The notes under the pieces: generated by a model
What the model was told of the DNA's origin: nothing
Seen by the model: only the letters and a program-made list of their open reading frames with translations
Databases searched by the model: none
Program-made: the position numbers and the translations under genes
Shown: piece after piece, positions 53,555-63,809 of the stretch
How the letters are laid out: every line of letters begins with the position of its first letter
Numbering within the stretch: position 1 is the stretch's first letter
NCBI RefSeq assembly: GCF_006539545.1
Contig: NZ_BJNF01000002.1
Coordinates: 186,001-250,000, forward strand
From: Nitrobacter winogradskyi
GTDB taxonomy: Bacteria; Pseudomonadota; Alphaproteobacteria; Rhizobiales; Xanthobacteraceae
Length of the DNA: 64,000 nt
Reading direction: 5' to 3'

Positions 53555-55701
53555 GCCATTTCCGGAACCAGAAAGATCACCCCAAGCGGCGGCAATGTCA
53601 GGACGAGCTCGGGAATGATCTCCCCGGATGTCTCGACCGCGCCGTCATTCCCGACATTGCTTCCACCATAATGAGCAGAGTCGGTATTGAGCGCTTCGCG
53701 CCACCGGCCGGTGAAAGGAACGCGCACGCGATAGTCGCGATGGATGGTCGGTGTGAGATTTGCGATTACGAGGCAGCGCGCCCGTCCGCCTGCGCCTTTC
53801 CGTATCCAGGCGAAGACGCTGTGATCTGCATCGTTGGCTACGATCCATTCGAATCCGGCCGGGTCGCAATCGAGTTCGTGCAATGCAGGCACCTCGCGAT
53901 AGAGTTTGTTGAGATCTCGGACCACAGCGTGGACTCCTTGGTGACGGGCTTGATCAAGAAGATGCCAGTCAAGTGCGTGATCGTGGTTCCATTCGCGTTC
54001 CTGACCAAACTCAGCCCCCATAAACATCAACTTCTTGCCGGGGTGACCGAACATGAAAGCGTAGTAGGCACGCAAGTTCGCGAACCGCTGCCAGTCGTCG
54101 CCCGGCATGCGGCCGAGAATCGAGCGTTTGCCGTGTACTACTTCGTCGTGAGATAGCGGGAGAATGAAATTCTCCGAGAAGGCATAGTGTAGTCCGAACA
54201 AGATCTGATCATGGTGGTGCTTGCGGTGAATCGGGTCCTTTCCAAAATAGCCCAACGTGTCATGCATCCAGCCCATGTTCCATTTGTAGCCGAACCCTAA
54301 ACCGCCGAATTCGATCGGTCGCGACACCTGGGGCCAGGCTGTCGATTCCTCCGCCACCGTTGTGGCGCTCGGAAAGCTGCCAAATACTTCCCTGTTGAAC
54401 CGCCGCAGAAATTCGACAGCTTCGAGATTCTCTCGGCCGCCATGCTTGTTCGGGATCCACCCGCCTTCGGGACGGCTGTAATCCAGATAGAGCATCGACG
54501 CGACAGCATCGACGCGAAGGCCATCGATGCCGTAGCGCTCGAGCCAGAACAGTGCATTGGCGACGAGAAAATTGACAACTTCGGTGCGGCCATAGTTGTA
54601 GATCAGGGTATCCCAATCGAGGTGGCGGCCTTGCAATGGATTAGCGTGCTCGTACAGCGACGTTCCGTCAAACCGGCCGAGCCCGTGCGGGTCATCGGGA
54701 AAATGGCCAGGCACCCAGTCAAGCAAGAGGCCAAGACCCTCGCGATGGCAGGCATCGACCAGATGCGCGAAATCTTCGGGCGATCCGAAGCGGCTGGTCG
54801 GGGCGTAAAGGCCGGTCGGCTGGTATCCCCAGGACCCGTCGAACGGATGCTCGTTTACCGGCATTAGTTCGATATGAGTGAATCCCAGGCCGCGTGCATA
54901 GCCCGGTAGGGTTTCGGCCAGCTCGCGATAGGATAGCCAGCGATTGTCGTCGCTCCGGCGCCATGATCCGAGATGAACTTCATAGATCGAGATCGGCGCG
55001 TTGTATGCATTGATTGGGACGGCCAGTGGAGTTGGGCGCGGCAGCCTCGCTTGGTCAAGTACGATCGAGGCGGTGTTGGGTCGAACCTCGGCCGCGAACG
55101 CCATCGGATCGGATTTCAGCGGGAGTAGGGAGCCATCCTGAGCCGTGATCGCGAACTTGTAGCGATCGCCCGCCTGCGCACCGGGGATGAACAGTTCCCA
55201 GTATCCGTTACCACGCACGCGCATCGGGTGCCGGCGTCGATTCCAAAAGTTGAAATCGCCGACAACCGCCACGGCCCGTGCGTTCGGCGCGAGCACGACG
55301 AACCCTGTTCCTTCCACGCCTTCCATCGCCATGGGATGAGCGCCAAGCTTGTCGTAGAGCCGCTGATGCGTGCCTTCGCCAAGCAGATAGAGGTCGAAAT
55401 CGTCTAAGATTGGAGGAAAACGATAAGGATCCTCCAGTTCAACCAGGTCGGCGCCATATCTAGCGCGGAGACGATAGCGTTCCGTCCCGTCCGGCAAGTC
55501 CCCAAGGAAAAGTCCGGCGTCATGAATGCGCGTCAAGGTGACCTCTTCGCCGGTCTCATCAATCAGGCGAACTTCCGATGCCTCGGGAAGATAGACGCGA
55601 ACCACGTTGCGATCAGTCTCACGATGACAGCCGAGATAGTGAAAGGGATCGGAATGCCGCCCTTCAACGATGGCGCGCGCTTCCGAGGACAGTTCTGTCA
55701 T
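53551..55701 (-). CDS. glgB: 1,4-alpha-glucan branching enzyme
   Basis: 716 residues from ATG 55701 ([20 protein letters not shown]). N-terminal CBM48 domain ([20 protein letters not shown]), then the GH13 barrel: [40 protein letters not shown], nucleophile [20 protein letters not shown], acid [15 protein letters not shown], and [20 protein letters not shown]. It forms alpha-1,6 branches in the glucan made by GlgE. Its start overlaps the treS-mak stop by four bases. Confidence 0.96.
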   Translation of the reverse strand: MTELSSEARAIVEGRHSDPFHYLGCHRETDRNVVRVYLPEASEVRLIDETGEEVTLTRIHDAGLFLGDLPDGTERYRLRARYGADLVELEDPYRFPPILDDFDLYLLGEGTHQRLYDKLGAHPMAMEGVEGTGFVVLAPNARAVAVVGDFNFWNRRRHPMRVRGNGYWELFIPGAQAGDRYKFAITAQDGSLLPLKSDPMAFAAEVRPNTASIVLDQARLPRPTPLAVPINAYNAPISIYEVHLGSWRRSDDNRWLSYRELAETLPGYARGLGFTHIELMPVNEHPFDGSWGYQPTGLYAPTSRFGSPEDFAHLVDACHREGLGLLLDWVPGHFPDDPHGLGRFDGTSLYEHANPLQGRHLDWDTLIYNYGRTEVVNFLVANALFWLERYGIDGLRVDAVASMLYLDYSRPEGGWIPNKHGGRENLEAVEFLRRFNREVFGSFPSATTVAEESTAWPQVSRPIEFGGLGFGYKWNMGWMHDTLGYFGKDPIHRKHHHDQILFGLHYAFSENFILPLSHDEVVHGKRSILGRMPGDDWQRFANLRAYYAFMFGHPGKKLMFMGAEFGQEREWNHDHALDWHLLDQARHQGVHAVVRDLNKLYREVPALHELDCDPAGFEWIVANDADHSVFAWIRKGAGGRARCLVIANLTPTIHRDYRVRVPFTGRWREALNTDSAHYGGSNVGNDGAVETSGEIIPELVLTLPPLGVIFLVPEMA

Positions 55702-58700
55702 GCGCGATCTCGCTTTTCGTTGCGCAGCACCCGCAACGCACCATCCAGCGCGACCCGCAGCCAATCCGGCCGATGCGCCAGCTCGTAGTCGATCTCATAA
55801 AGAGCTTTCTCGAGCAGAAAAAATCGTAATATCCCGTCGTTCTCGCCGTTATCCTGCGGCCATAGTCGAGAATCGGACATTGCTTCGCGGTAGGCGATCA
55901 GAAAGGTCTCTGTTGCCTCGTCGCGCCATGCTGATAAGGCCTCCGCCATTCGTCCATCGTCGTCCGCCTCGGTCTTCAGAACGCGTTCTTGCGCCGAGGT
56001 CACGGAATAATCGATGGATCTGATCAGCCCCGCGACGTCACGAGCTGCCGGCGCCTTCATGCGCCGCTCAGAAAGACTTCGTCGCGGTTCGCCTTCGAAG
56101 TCGATGATAAAAACGTCGTCACGAACGACGAGAACCTGTCCGAGATGAAAGTCGCCGTGATGCCGAATACTGTGCATCTGAATCGACGACGGCAGGAGCT
56201 CGGCGAGCAAATCATGCAGGGCCGGGCGGAGACTCTGGATCTCTTCGACGAGGATCCGATCCGATTCCGAAAGCTTGGCTTGAGCCAGGCGGTCAAGCGT
56301 CATTTCCGCGCGTTTCGTCAGGCGATCGATAAAATGCGCGACATCCGAAGCGGTCACTGGCTCGGGACGGAAATCCTCGATGTCATCACGGCTGGCCAGC
56401 GCTACGTGCATCTCCGCGACACGCTTGCCAATCTGCATCATGTAGCGCTGGTAGGCTGCTTTCTCTTCAAGCGCTGGAGCTGCATCGACCGCGCCGACGA
56501 GCCGTTGCTCGTCGATGAAGCGATCCAGTGCGGCGCTGCTGATGGTCCATGCATCCCCCTGGTTACCGACGAAGGTATGGACAATAGCGACGGCGGCTTG
56601 GACGTCAGGTCCCGTCAGCTCGACGTTGCCGAGCAGGGCGGGCGTATTGGCAAATCCGGCTACATCAGTCAGAAAACGCCCCACCTCCACTTCTGGATTG
56701 ATGCCATTCTCTAGCTTTCGGTAAAGCTTGACCACAAATTTCTGATCCACCAGCGCCGTGCTGTTCGACTGTTCAGTCTGAACCGGTCTCACGTTCTCGA
56801 TCGACTCTTCCGCAATCGAGGCCAACCGCTCCGTAGGAATACAAGCGACCTGTAATTTACCTCCATCGAAGGTCGCACGTTGGCGCAGACCTTCGATGAT
56901 GCCCGTGATCAGGCCTCTCTCATAGGCGGCATCTATCAGCGTGCCCTCGCGCGAGCCTTGTCGCACAGCGGCAATGTTTCTAGCATCATAGTTTCTGCGG
57001 TCGAGCCGATCCCACCTGATTTGAATCGGCATCGCATATCGCCCGGTCTGTCCGTGATGGGTGACGTCGAAGATCGACAGCCATGGCCTGGAATCCTGGT
57101 CTTTCGTGAGCGGTATCGCCGCCGGCACTCGCGCCGTGATGGCGCTGGCCGATCGCTCGGGGAACCAGCGCGAGCGGGCGAGATGAGATGGCAGAACGTC
57201 ACGCTCGAAGATCGAGCGTGTCCGCGCCAGCGACATCCAGGTCGCGCCCTGCGGCACGACGAGCGTCTCATAATCCGGAACGATCACAGCAGCAACATTC
57301 GGAGACGGTGGCTTTTCATTCAGGCGGAACCAGTAGAATCCATAGGGTGCGAGCGTGATCAGGTACGGCAATTCGCCAATATCAGGAAAGGTCGTCCGTC
57401 CCAGCATTTCAAGAGGCGAACGACCTTTCCAATGCGATAGATCAAGTTCGGAGGCCTGCGCTGATCGCGACAGATTGGCGACGCAAAGGACGACCTCGTC
57501 GCCATGCTGCCTCAGATAAGCGAGAACGCTGCGATTCGAGGAACGAACGAAAGCCATCGTTCCCCGGCCAAAAACGTGACTGGATTTGCGCACTGAAATC
57601 AGCTTCTTCATCCAGCTCAGTAATGAAGACAGACTTCGCGACTGGGATTCGACATTCACGGACTCATAGCCATAGACGGCATCCATGACGGGAGGTGCAT
57701 AGAGCCGCGCTGGATCGCATCGAGAAAATCCACCATTGCGATCCGAAGTCCATTGCATCGGAGTGCGTACGCCGTTGCGGTCGCCCAGGTAGATATTGTC
57801 GCCCATCCCGATCTCGTCGCCGTAGTAGATGATCGGTGTTCCCGGAAACGACATCAACAATGAATTCATCAGCTCGATCTTGCGGCGATCGTTGTCCATC
57901 AAGGGCGCGAGACGGCGGCGAATGCCGAGGTTGATGCGCGCGCGAGGATCCGCCGCATAGGTCGACCAGAGATAGTCGCGCTCGATGTCGGTTACCATTT
58001 CTAGTGTCAGTTCGTCATGGTTTCGTAGAAACATCGCCCACTGACAGTTGTCGGGAATGTCGGGCGTCTGCCGCAGAATGTCAGTGATCGGAAAACGGTC
58101 TTCCTGGGCGATCGCCATGTAGATGCGCGGCATCAAGGGGAAATGATAGGCCATGTGGCACTCATCGCCGTCCCCGAAATAGAACTGGACATCTTCCGGC
58201 CATTGGTTGGCCTCGGCGAGAAGAACCTTTCCGTTGGCGTAGGAATCAAGCGCTGCGCGGATATGTTTGATTACCGCATGGGTTTCGGGAAGATTCTCGT
58301 TGTTGGTGCCCTCGCGTTCGCAAAGATACGGAATTGCATCTAGTCGAAACCCGTCGACGCCAGTATCGAGCCACCTTTTCATCACCTGAATAACTGCTCT
58401 GACGACGCGCGGGTTGTCGAAGTTGAGATCTGGTTGATGACTGAAGAAGCGATGCCAATAGTAGGCGTTGGCTTCTGAATCCCAAGCCCAGTTTGATTTC
58501 TCGGTGTCGGTGAATATGATCCGGGTTCCCTGATACTTCTTGTCTGTGTTGCTCCAGACATACCAGTTGCGCGCGCTTGATCCGGGGGGACTGCGCTGGG
58601 CACGCTTGAACCATCTGTGCTGATCGGATGTATGATTTATAACGAGCTCGGTAATCACGCGCAGGCCGCGTCGTTTTGCTTCCGAGATGAATCGACGGAA

Positions 58701-58982
58701 ATCCTTCATGGTGCCGAAGTCGGGATTGACCGAGCCGTAATCCGCAATGTCATATCCGTCGTCGCGCCCTGGCGATGGATAGAACGGTAGCAGCCACAGC
58801 GCGGTGACACCGAGCTCCTGAAGGTAGTCGAGCCTGCTGGTCAGGCCTGCGAAGTCGCCAATGCCGTCATTGTTGCTGTCGGCGAATGCCTTGACGTGAA
58901 GTTGATAGATAATAGCGTCCTTGTACCAGAGATCGTCGGTCTGGACGTATCTGTCAGCATCGATCTGCGACATCTCATTCAT
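55698..58982 (-). CDS. treS: Trehalose synthase fused to maltokinase (TreS-Mak)
   Basis: 1094 residues in two enzymes. Residues 1 to about 560 are TreS (GH13): [20 protein letters not shown], nucleophile [20 protein letters not shown], acid [20 protein letters not shown], and [20 protein letters not shown]; it interconverts trehalose and maltose. The C-terminal part (about 600-1094) is the maltokinase: [20 protein letters not shown], then [20 protein letters not shown] and [20 protein letters not shown], the phosphotransferase core, making maltose 1-phosphate for GlgE. Fusion guarantees channelling. ATG 58982 overlaps the glgE stop (ATGA). Confidence 0.95.
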   Translation of the reverse strand: MNEMSQIDADRYVQTDDLWYKDAIIYQLHVKAFADSNNDGIGDFAGLTSRLDYLQELGVTALWLLPFYPSPGRDDGYDIADYGSVNPDFGTMKDFRRFISEAKRRGLRVITELVINHTSDQHRWFKRAQRSPPGSSARNWYVWSNTDKKYQGTRIIFTDTEKSNWAWDSEANAYYWHRFFSHQPDLNFDNPRVVRAVIQVMKRWLDTGVDGFRLDAIPYLCEREGTNNENLPETHAVIKHIRAALDSYANGKVLLAEANQWPEDVQFYFGDGDECHMAYHFPLMPRIYMAIAQEDRFPITDILRQTPDIPDNCQWAMFLRNHDELTLEMVTDIERDYLWSTYAADPRARINLGIRRRLAPLMDNDRRKIELMNSLLMSFPGTPIIYYGDEIGMGDNIYLGDRNGVRTPMQWTSDRNGGFSRCDPARLYAPPVMDAVYGYESVNVESQSRSLSSLLSWMKKLISVRKSSHVFGRGTMAFVRSSNRSVLAYLRQHGDEVVLCVANLSRSAQASELDLSHWKGRSPLEMLGRTTFPDIGELPYLITLAPYGFYWFRLNEKPPSPNVAAVIVPDYETLVVPQGATWMSLARTRSIFERDVLPSHLARSRWFPERSASAITARVPAAIPLTKDQDSRPWLSIFDVTHHGQTGRYAMPIQIRWDRLDRRNYDARNIAAVRQGSREGTLIDAAYERGLITGIIEGLRQRATFDGGKLQVACIPTERLASIAEESIENVRPVQTEQSNSTALVDQKFVVKLYRKLENGINPEVEVGRFLTDVAGFANTPALLGNVELTGPDVQAAVAIVHTFVGNQGDAWTISSAALDRFIDEQRLVGAVDAAPALEEKAAYQRYMMQIGKRVAEMHVALASRDDIEDFRPEPVTASDVAHFIDRLTKRAEMTLDRLAQAKLSESDRILVEEIQSLRPALHDLLAELLPSSIQMHSIRHHGDFHLGQVLVVRDDVFIIDFEGEPRRSLSERRMKAPAARDVAGLIRSIDYSVTSAQERVLKTEADDDGRMAEALSAWRDEATETFLIAYREAMSDSRLWPQDNGENDGILRFFLLEKALYEIDYELAHRPDWLRVALDGALRVLRNEKRDRA

Positions 58983-60964
58983 GAGGGACCTCCCGCCAGA
59001 CATCGAAACAACAGTGCGGGATCACGTAACGGATCGAGCCTCAGGCGTACGCCGCCCCATTCTATGGCGTGACGTTCGCAGGTCATGAGGTTCTCGAGTG
59101 CGACGGGGGGGGCTGATCCTGTCGCGGTCTTCACCTGAATCGAATCAAGCGGAAGCCAGAATTCACGACTCTCATGCGAAAGCGCGATGGCGCCGACGAT
59201 CGTGTTGAGACCATCAGCGGATTGCTTGGTGAAAGAGATGATCTGATTGTTTTCGATCGGGAGAAATCTTAGATTGCGAGTTTGCAGAAGCGCTGGATTT
59301 CTGCGTCGTACCCGGTTAAGCGCAGCGATGTAGGATTTGATGTTTCCAGGCGCGTCCCAGTCGCGAACCTTGATCTCGTACTTTTCGGAGTTCAAGTATT
59401 CTTCCCGTCCTGGAATCGCCTCATGCTCCAGAAGCTCGAATCCGTTATAGATTCCGTAGTTGCTCGACAGCGCTGCCGCTAGGGCGACCCTAGACTTGAA
59501 CATCCAAGGCTCGCCACTCTGCAGGTGATAGGGCAGGATATCCGGCGTGCTGACGAAGAAATTTGGCCGGTAATAGTCTCGCTCGGGATAACGCGTGAGT
59601 TCGTCAAGATAGGATTCGATTTCCCATTTCCGGGTTCGCCAGGTGAAGTAAGTATACGATTGCGTGAAGCCGAGCTTGGCGAGACCCTTCATGACTTTGG
59701 GACGGGTAAATGCTTCGGCGAGGAAGATGACGCCTGGGTCTTTCGTTTGAATTTCATGGATCAGCCATTCCCAGAAGTTGAGTGGTTTGGTGTGCGGATT
59801 GTCGATCCGGAAGATGCGTACGCCCTGATTGACCCAGAACAGGATGACGTCGCGAAGTGCGTTCCACAGTGAGCCAGCGTCCTCACAACCGAAATCGGGA
59901 TTGACAATATCCTCGTACTTTTTGGGAGGGTTTTCTGCATAACGCATCGAGCCATCCGGACGCCGCTTGAACCAGTCAGGATGCTGGGTGAGCCAGGGAT
60001 GGTCAGGCGAGCATTGCACCGCAATGTCGAGCGCGACCTCCATGCCATGAATCTTGCAGGCGGCGATTAGTTCCCGGAAGTCGTCGAAGGTGCCGAGGTC
60101 GGGGTGAATCGCATCGTGCCCGCCTTCCCGGGAGCCAATGGCGTAGGGGCTTCCTGGATCACCTTCGGCGGCCGTCAACGCATTGTTGCGGCCTTTCCGA
60201 TTGGTCCTGCCAATGGGATGAATCGGCGTGAAGTACAGGACATCAAATCCCATGGCCGCGATATCTGGCAGCCGGGCCATGCAATCCCGGAAGGTGCCGT
60301 GCTGACCGGGAACGGTGCTCTGGCTCCGGGGCACCATCTCGTACCAGGCGCCTGCGACCGCGAGGGCGCGGTCGATCGTCAGCGGGTAGAGCCGGGAGCG
60401 CGTGAGATCGGACCGGGCGCAGCCTTCGGCCATGGCGCTCGTCAGTTCCGGCACGAGCAGGCTTGAGGGATCCCCCCTATGAAGAAAGTCTTCGCATTGA
60501 CGGAGGATGATCGCGGTCGCCTCCTTACTGCCATACTGCGCCCGCGTCAGCAGCGCAGCGCCTTCGAGCGCATCAAGGGAAACATCCTGACCTGCCTTAC
60601 GCTTAAGTTCGAAATAACGCTTCCATGTGGCGAATTCGTCGGTCCAGGCTTCGATGGCATAAACATAACGTCCGGGCTCCGGCGGCGTGAATCTACCGAA
60701 CCAGCGATCATTATCGTGCAGAGTCATCGCCGACCGTTTCCAGTCACGATCCTGCTCATGCCGCCAGATCAATTGCGCGACGATGACGTCGTGTCCGCTC
60801 CGGAATATGTCGGCCCAGACATCCACAATGTCGCCAGCAAGGCGTTTGACGGGAAAGCGTCCGGCTTCCACGCAGGGGTAAACATCCTCGATATGAAATG
60901 CGCCGGCGGTTGCGCCTTCTTCGCCTGCACGCAAAGGCATGATCTTCTGCATCGATACGGACAC
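58979..60964 (-). CDS. glgE: Alpha-1,4-glucan:maltose-1-phosphate maltosyltransferase
   Basis: 661 residues. GlgE adds maltosyl units from maltose 1-phosphate to a growing alpha-1,4-glucan. Landmarks: HIEDVYPCVEAGRFPVKRLA and VDVWADIFRSGHDVIVAQLI at the N-terminus, GFDVLYFTPIHPIGRTNRKG, DIAVQCSPDHPWLTQHPDWF, nucleophile region GVRIFRIDNPHTKPLNFWEW, acid FLAEAFTRPKVMKGLAKLGF. GTG 60964 or ATG 60952 may be the start; neither has a strong signal. It is first in the operon, with an EcfG-type promoter motif about 50 nt upstream and malQ divergent from it. Confidence 0.95.
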   Translation of the reverse strand: MSVSMQKIMPLRAGEEGATAGAFHIEDVYPCVEAGRFPVKRLAGDIVDVWADIFRSGHDVIVAQLIWRHEQDRDWKRSAMTLHDNDRWFGRFTPPEPGRYVYAIEAWTDEFATWKRYFELKRKAGQDVSLDALEGAALLTRAQYGSKEATAIILRQCEDFLHRGDPSSLLVPELTSAMAEGCARSDLTRSRLYPLTIDRALAVAGAWYEMVPRSQSTVPGQHGTFRDCMARLPDIAAMGFDVLYFTPIHPIGRTNRKGRNNALTAAEGDPGSPYAIGSREGGHDAIHPDLGTFDDFRELIAACKIHGMEVALDIAVQCSPDHPWLTQHPDWFKRRPDGSMRYAENPPKKYEDIVNPDFGCEDAGSLWNALRDVILFWVNQGVRIFRIDNPHTKPLNFWEWLIHEIQTKDPGVIFLAEAFTRPKVMKGLAKLGFTQSYTYFTWRTRKWEIESYLDELTRYPERDYYRPNFFVSTPDILPYHLQSGEPWMFKSRVALAAALSSNYGIYNGFELLEHEAIPGREEYLNSEKYEIKVRDWDAPGNIKSYIAALNRVRRRNPALLQTRNLRFLPIENNQIISFTKQSADGLNTIVGAIALSHESREFWLPLDSIQVKTATGSAPPVALENLMTCERHAIEWGGVRLRLDPLRDPALLFRCLAGGPS

Positions 60965-61007
60965 CGCTGCGCTAACCTGTTGGATGGAATGAAGGACCCG
61001 GGAAACT

Positions 61008-61032
61008 AACCTCGGCGTCGCCGGAAAGTTCC
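61008..61032 (-). promoter_or_regulatory. EcfG-type promoter candidate for the glgE operon
   Basis: On the reverse strand: GGAAC (32-28 of 61000) then 17 nt then GTT (61010-61008), reading GGAACTTTCCGGCGACGCC then GAGGTTAG. This fits GGAAC-N16/17-(C)GTT with one mismatch at the C. The start of transcription would fall near 61000, about 40 nt before glgE. It forms a divergent pair with the site at 61037. Confidence 0.5.
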
Positions 61033-61036
61033 CTGC

Positions 61037-61061
61037 GGAACCGCAAGTTTGCTTCAGAGTT
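61037..61061 (+). promoter_or_regulatory. EcfG-type promoter candidate for malQ
   Basis: GGAAC at 61037-61041, 17 nt, GTT at 61059-61061. Near-consensus for the alphaproteobacterial general stress sigma factor EcfG. A transcript starting near 61070 would exclude a GTG start at 61071 for malQ and favours the ATG at 61113. The two divergent sites are only 4 nt apart at their GGAAC ends. Confidence 0.5.
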
Positions 61062-61112
61062 TGATTCTATGTGAGGAGCTTGGCACCAACGCTCCCGGAC
61101 ACGGGATCGGGG

Positions 61113-63080
61113 ATGAATATCCATTCAAAGGCGCAGGATCTGGGTATCAACCTGGACTTTGTTGACGGACTAGGACGTCGTCATCTCCTGGATCCTGATC
61201 GACTGCGTCCGATTGTCGATGGTTTGCCATCGCCTCCGTGCCATCGTTTTCTGAAACAGCCTGTGGTGATCGTTTCCAGCGGGGAGGATTTTTGCGTGCC
61301 GGTCGGAGTTGAGGCGAACGGAACTTGCTGGCGGCTGGCGAGGCGTCATACCGTTCTCGCCCAAGGATGTACTTCTTCAGCAACGATCGATCTCCCGCGG
61401 TGGATAGCGGTCGGCACTTATCGACTGGAGCTCGAGAGTGAGAAGGGTGTCATCATCGATTCAGTTCCGGTACTGGTCACGCCCGAAAAGGCCTACCAGG
61501 GCCCATTCGAGCGCATCTGGGTTCTGTCTGTTCAACTGTACGCGCTGACATCGTCGCGCAACTGGGGAATTGGTGATTTCACCGATCTGGCATCGCTGAT
61601 CGAACTCACCTCGGATTGGGGCTGCCATGGCATCGGTCTCAATCCGCTTCATGCCCTGTTCGATGACCGCCCACGCGAATGCAGTCCTTATGCGCCGAAC
61701 AGCCGCCTGTTTCTCAATCCGCTTTATGTCGATCCCGAGCGGATACCGAATTTTTCGCGCGCGTGGCTACAACGACAGCGTGAACAACTCGATCGGGTCC
61801 GGGAGAGCGAACTCGTCGATTACGCTGCCGTCGCCGAATTGAAATTCGCAGCGTTCCGGCATGCGTTCTCGAGATTTCGACGAGATCAGGCAGCACAGGC
61901 CGAGTTTGACATTTTCAGGAAGGAGAGGGGTCAACTGTTGAAACGATACGCCTGCTTCGAGGTGTTGCGGCGACAGTTTGGTCCATCGCCCTGGTGGTTG
62001 TGGCCGGACGAGTGGCGTCGTCCGAATGATGCCGGAATTCAAGCCATATCCAGCGGCTCACAACGCGAAGAAGTGAAGTTCGTCGAGTTCATGCAATGGT
62101 GCGCGGCGTCCCAGCTACAGTCATGCGCCGATCTTGCCGCCGAACGCGGAATGGCGGTCGGGCTTTATCTGGATGTCGCCGTCGGTGTGCAGGCCAGCGG
62201 ATTCGACGCCTGGAATGAGCAGGACGCCATTTCGCGCACGCTCTCGGTCGGGGCGCCGCCCGATCAACTCAATACGGCGGGGCAGGATTGGGGATTGGCG
62301 GGATTCAATGCCGCCGGCCTCGAGGCGAGTGACTTCGCGCCGTTTCGAGAGATGCTGCGCGCTTCCATGCGCTTCGCCGGAGCCATACGGTTGGATCATG
62401 TGCTCGGTCTCAGCCGCCTCTACCTGATACCGGCTGGGGCATCGCCTTTGCAGGGAGCATATGTAGAGATGCCGTTGCAGGCCCTGCTCGGCGTTATCGC
62501 GCAAGAGAGCGTCAGCCAGCGCTGCGTCATTATCGGCGAAGATCTTGGAACGGTACCGGATGGCTTTCGGGAGAAACTCGCTGATTGGGGTGTGTGGTCT
62601 TACAAAGTGATGATGTTTGAACGTGGCAACGATGGTGCTTTTATCGAAGCGTCAAAATATGCCCAGAACGCGCTCGCTACGTTTACGACGCATGACCTTG
62701 CATCCTTCGCCGGTTGGCAAACGCATTCTGATCTCAGGGTGAAGCGGGAGCTTGGGATCGATCCCGGTGAAACCGATGCGGAGCGGACGGATGCGCGCCA
62801 TGCGTTCGAGTGGAAGCTCGGCGAAGAGCATATCGCAACGAAGAACTTTCTCGGAGCTGTGGAATTTCTCGCGCGGACGCCGTCTCGCATTCTCGCGATC
62901 GCGCTCGATGATCTGATTGAACTGCAGGATCAGCCGAATATTCCAGGTACGTTGAATGAGCATCCTAACTGGCGGAGGCGGACTCCGATCAGGTTGGAAG
63001 ATCTGGGCCGATGCATCGACCTCGACGCGCTTCGACACGCGCTCCGTGGCCGGTGCGACAGCGCTCACGATGATTCTTGA
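61113..63080 (+). CDS. malQ: 4-alpha-glucanotransferase (amylomaltase)
   Basis: 655 residues, GH77. It transfers glucan segments between malto-oligosaccharides. Landmarks: SRNWGIGDFTDLASLIELTS, SPYAPNSRLFLNPLYVDPER, VGLYLDVAVGVQASGFDAWN, then GAPPDQLNTAGQDWGLAGFN, nucleophile region GAIRLDHVLGLSRLYLIP, acid region VIIGEDLGTVPDGFREKLAD, and FTTHDLASFAGW. ATG 61113 is chosen over GTG 61071 because the likely transcription start lies near 61070. It is divergent from the glgE operon and shares its control region, and it converges with the aspartic protease gene. Confidence 0.94.
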   Translation: MNIHSKAQDLGINLDFVDGLGRRHLLDPDRLRPIVDGLPSPPCHRFLKQPVVIVSSGEDFCVPVGVEANGTCWRLARRHTVLAQGCTSSATIDLPRWIAVGTYRLELESEKGVIIDSVPVLVTPEKAYQGPFERIWVLSVQLYALTSSRNWGIGDFTDLASLIELTSDWGCHGIGLNPLHALFDDRPRECSPYAPNSRLFLNPLYVDPERIPNFSRAWLQRQREQLDRVRESELVDYAAVAELKFAAFRHAFSRFRRDQAAQAEFDIFRKERGQLLKRYACFEVLRRQFGPSPWWLWPDEWRRPNDAGIQAISSGSQREEVKFVEFMQWCAASQLQSCADLAAERGMAVGLYLDVAVGVQASGFDAWNEQDAISRTLSVGAPPDQLNTAGQDWGLAGFNAAGLEASDFAPFREMLRASMRFAGAIRLDHVLGLSRLYLIPAGASPLQGAYVEMPLQALLGVIAQESVSQRCVIIGEDLGTVPDGFREKLADWGVWSYKVMMFERGNDGAFIEASKYAQNALATFTTHDLASFAGWQTHSDLRVKRELGIDPGETDAERTDARHAFEWKLGEEHIATKNFLGAVEFLARTPSRILAIALDDLIELQDQPNIPGTLNEHPNWRRRTPIRLEDLGRCIDLDALRHALRGRCDSAHDDS

Positions 63081-63153
63081 TTCTTCAACAACGCGGCTTT
63101 GGTTCGGAATGATGAGCATGGTGAGGTGGGGACGATAACGCAGCCGGGGCGGC

Positions 63154-63666
63154 TCAGGGATAGCCGTGCAGCATCAGCCGGTCTGCGCGAACCTCCCAAC
63201 TCTCGAGTCGGTTGAGAAAGCTCATTCCCAGAAGGTTGGCTTTCATCTGGCCGCGCGGGACCACGAGCGCAGGCACGGAGCGCTCGACAAGCTTCCCGAC
63301 TGCGAGTCTGTCGAGCGTCAGGCGCGCAGCGCGCGCCCGCCCGCCGGCGGTCTCGACATCCACATCGTATTTCAGCAATTCCAGCGGTAAGCCGGCGGCC
63401 TTCGCCGTTTCATAGGTGAGGACAACGGACGTTGCGCCGGTGTCAATGATCATCGGCGTCTTCACGCCGTTGACCTTTGCATGCAGCATAAAATCGCCAC
63501 TCTGTGTCCGAGGAATCTGAACGCTCCGTGGTGGGTCCGCGGCGACCTCGTGCAGCATCGTCGAGACCATGTTTCGCGCAGCCGATATTCGGGCGGGATC
63601 TCCATAGGCAACCACCACTCCGGCGGTCGCGGCCAGCATTCCAATCACAAGGAGGATGCGGATCAC
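63154..63666 (-). CDS. Retropepsin-like aspartic protease (TIGR02281, clan AA)
   Basis: 170 residues from GTG 63666. N-terminal signal anchor (IRILLVIGMLAATAGVVVAY), then a single-domain retropepsin fold: GDFMLHAKVNGVKTPMIIDT, the active site DTGATSVVLTYETAKAAGL, and LLGMSFLNRLESWEVRADRL with the conserved LLGMSFL flap-side strand. Such proteins are probably periplasmic dimers; the substrate is unknown. The GTG overlaps the end of a 48-codon open frame (GTGA). Confidence 0.9.
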   Translation of the reverse strand: MIRILLVIGMLAATAGVVVAYGDPARISAARNMVSTMLHEVAADPPRSVQIPRTQSGDFMLHAKVNGVKTPMIIDTGATSVVLTYETAKAAGLPLELLKYDVDVETAGGRARAARLTLDRLAVGKLVERSVPALVVPRGQMKANLLGMSFLNRLESWEVRADRLMLHGYP

Positions 63667-63809
63667 GACGCACCTGCGACGTTGTCGGTTGAGCGCGGAG
63701 GCGAGCAGCTTTGCGAACTGCTGCGCGCGGCGCTTTCATACTCATTCGTGGCCATGAGAACCATCTCGTTTGCGTTCGTACGCCTCGCAGTCCTTCGAGT
63801 CGGCGTCAT
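63663..63809 (-). CDS. Doubtful 48-residue ORF between kinase and protease
   Basis: ATG at 63809 overlaps the preceding kinase stop as ATGA, and its TGA overlaps the protease start as GTGA. The product (MTPTRRTARRTNANEMVLMA, then TNEYESAARSSSQSCSPPRS) is polar and Ser, Arg and Thr rich, with no recognisable family. Overlaps at both ends are what translational coupling looks like, but the composition resembles an out-of-frame reading. Included at low confidence. Confidence 0.3.
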   Translation of the reverse strand: MTPTRRTARRTNANEMVLMATNEYESAARSSSQSCSPPRSTDNVAGAS

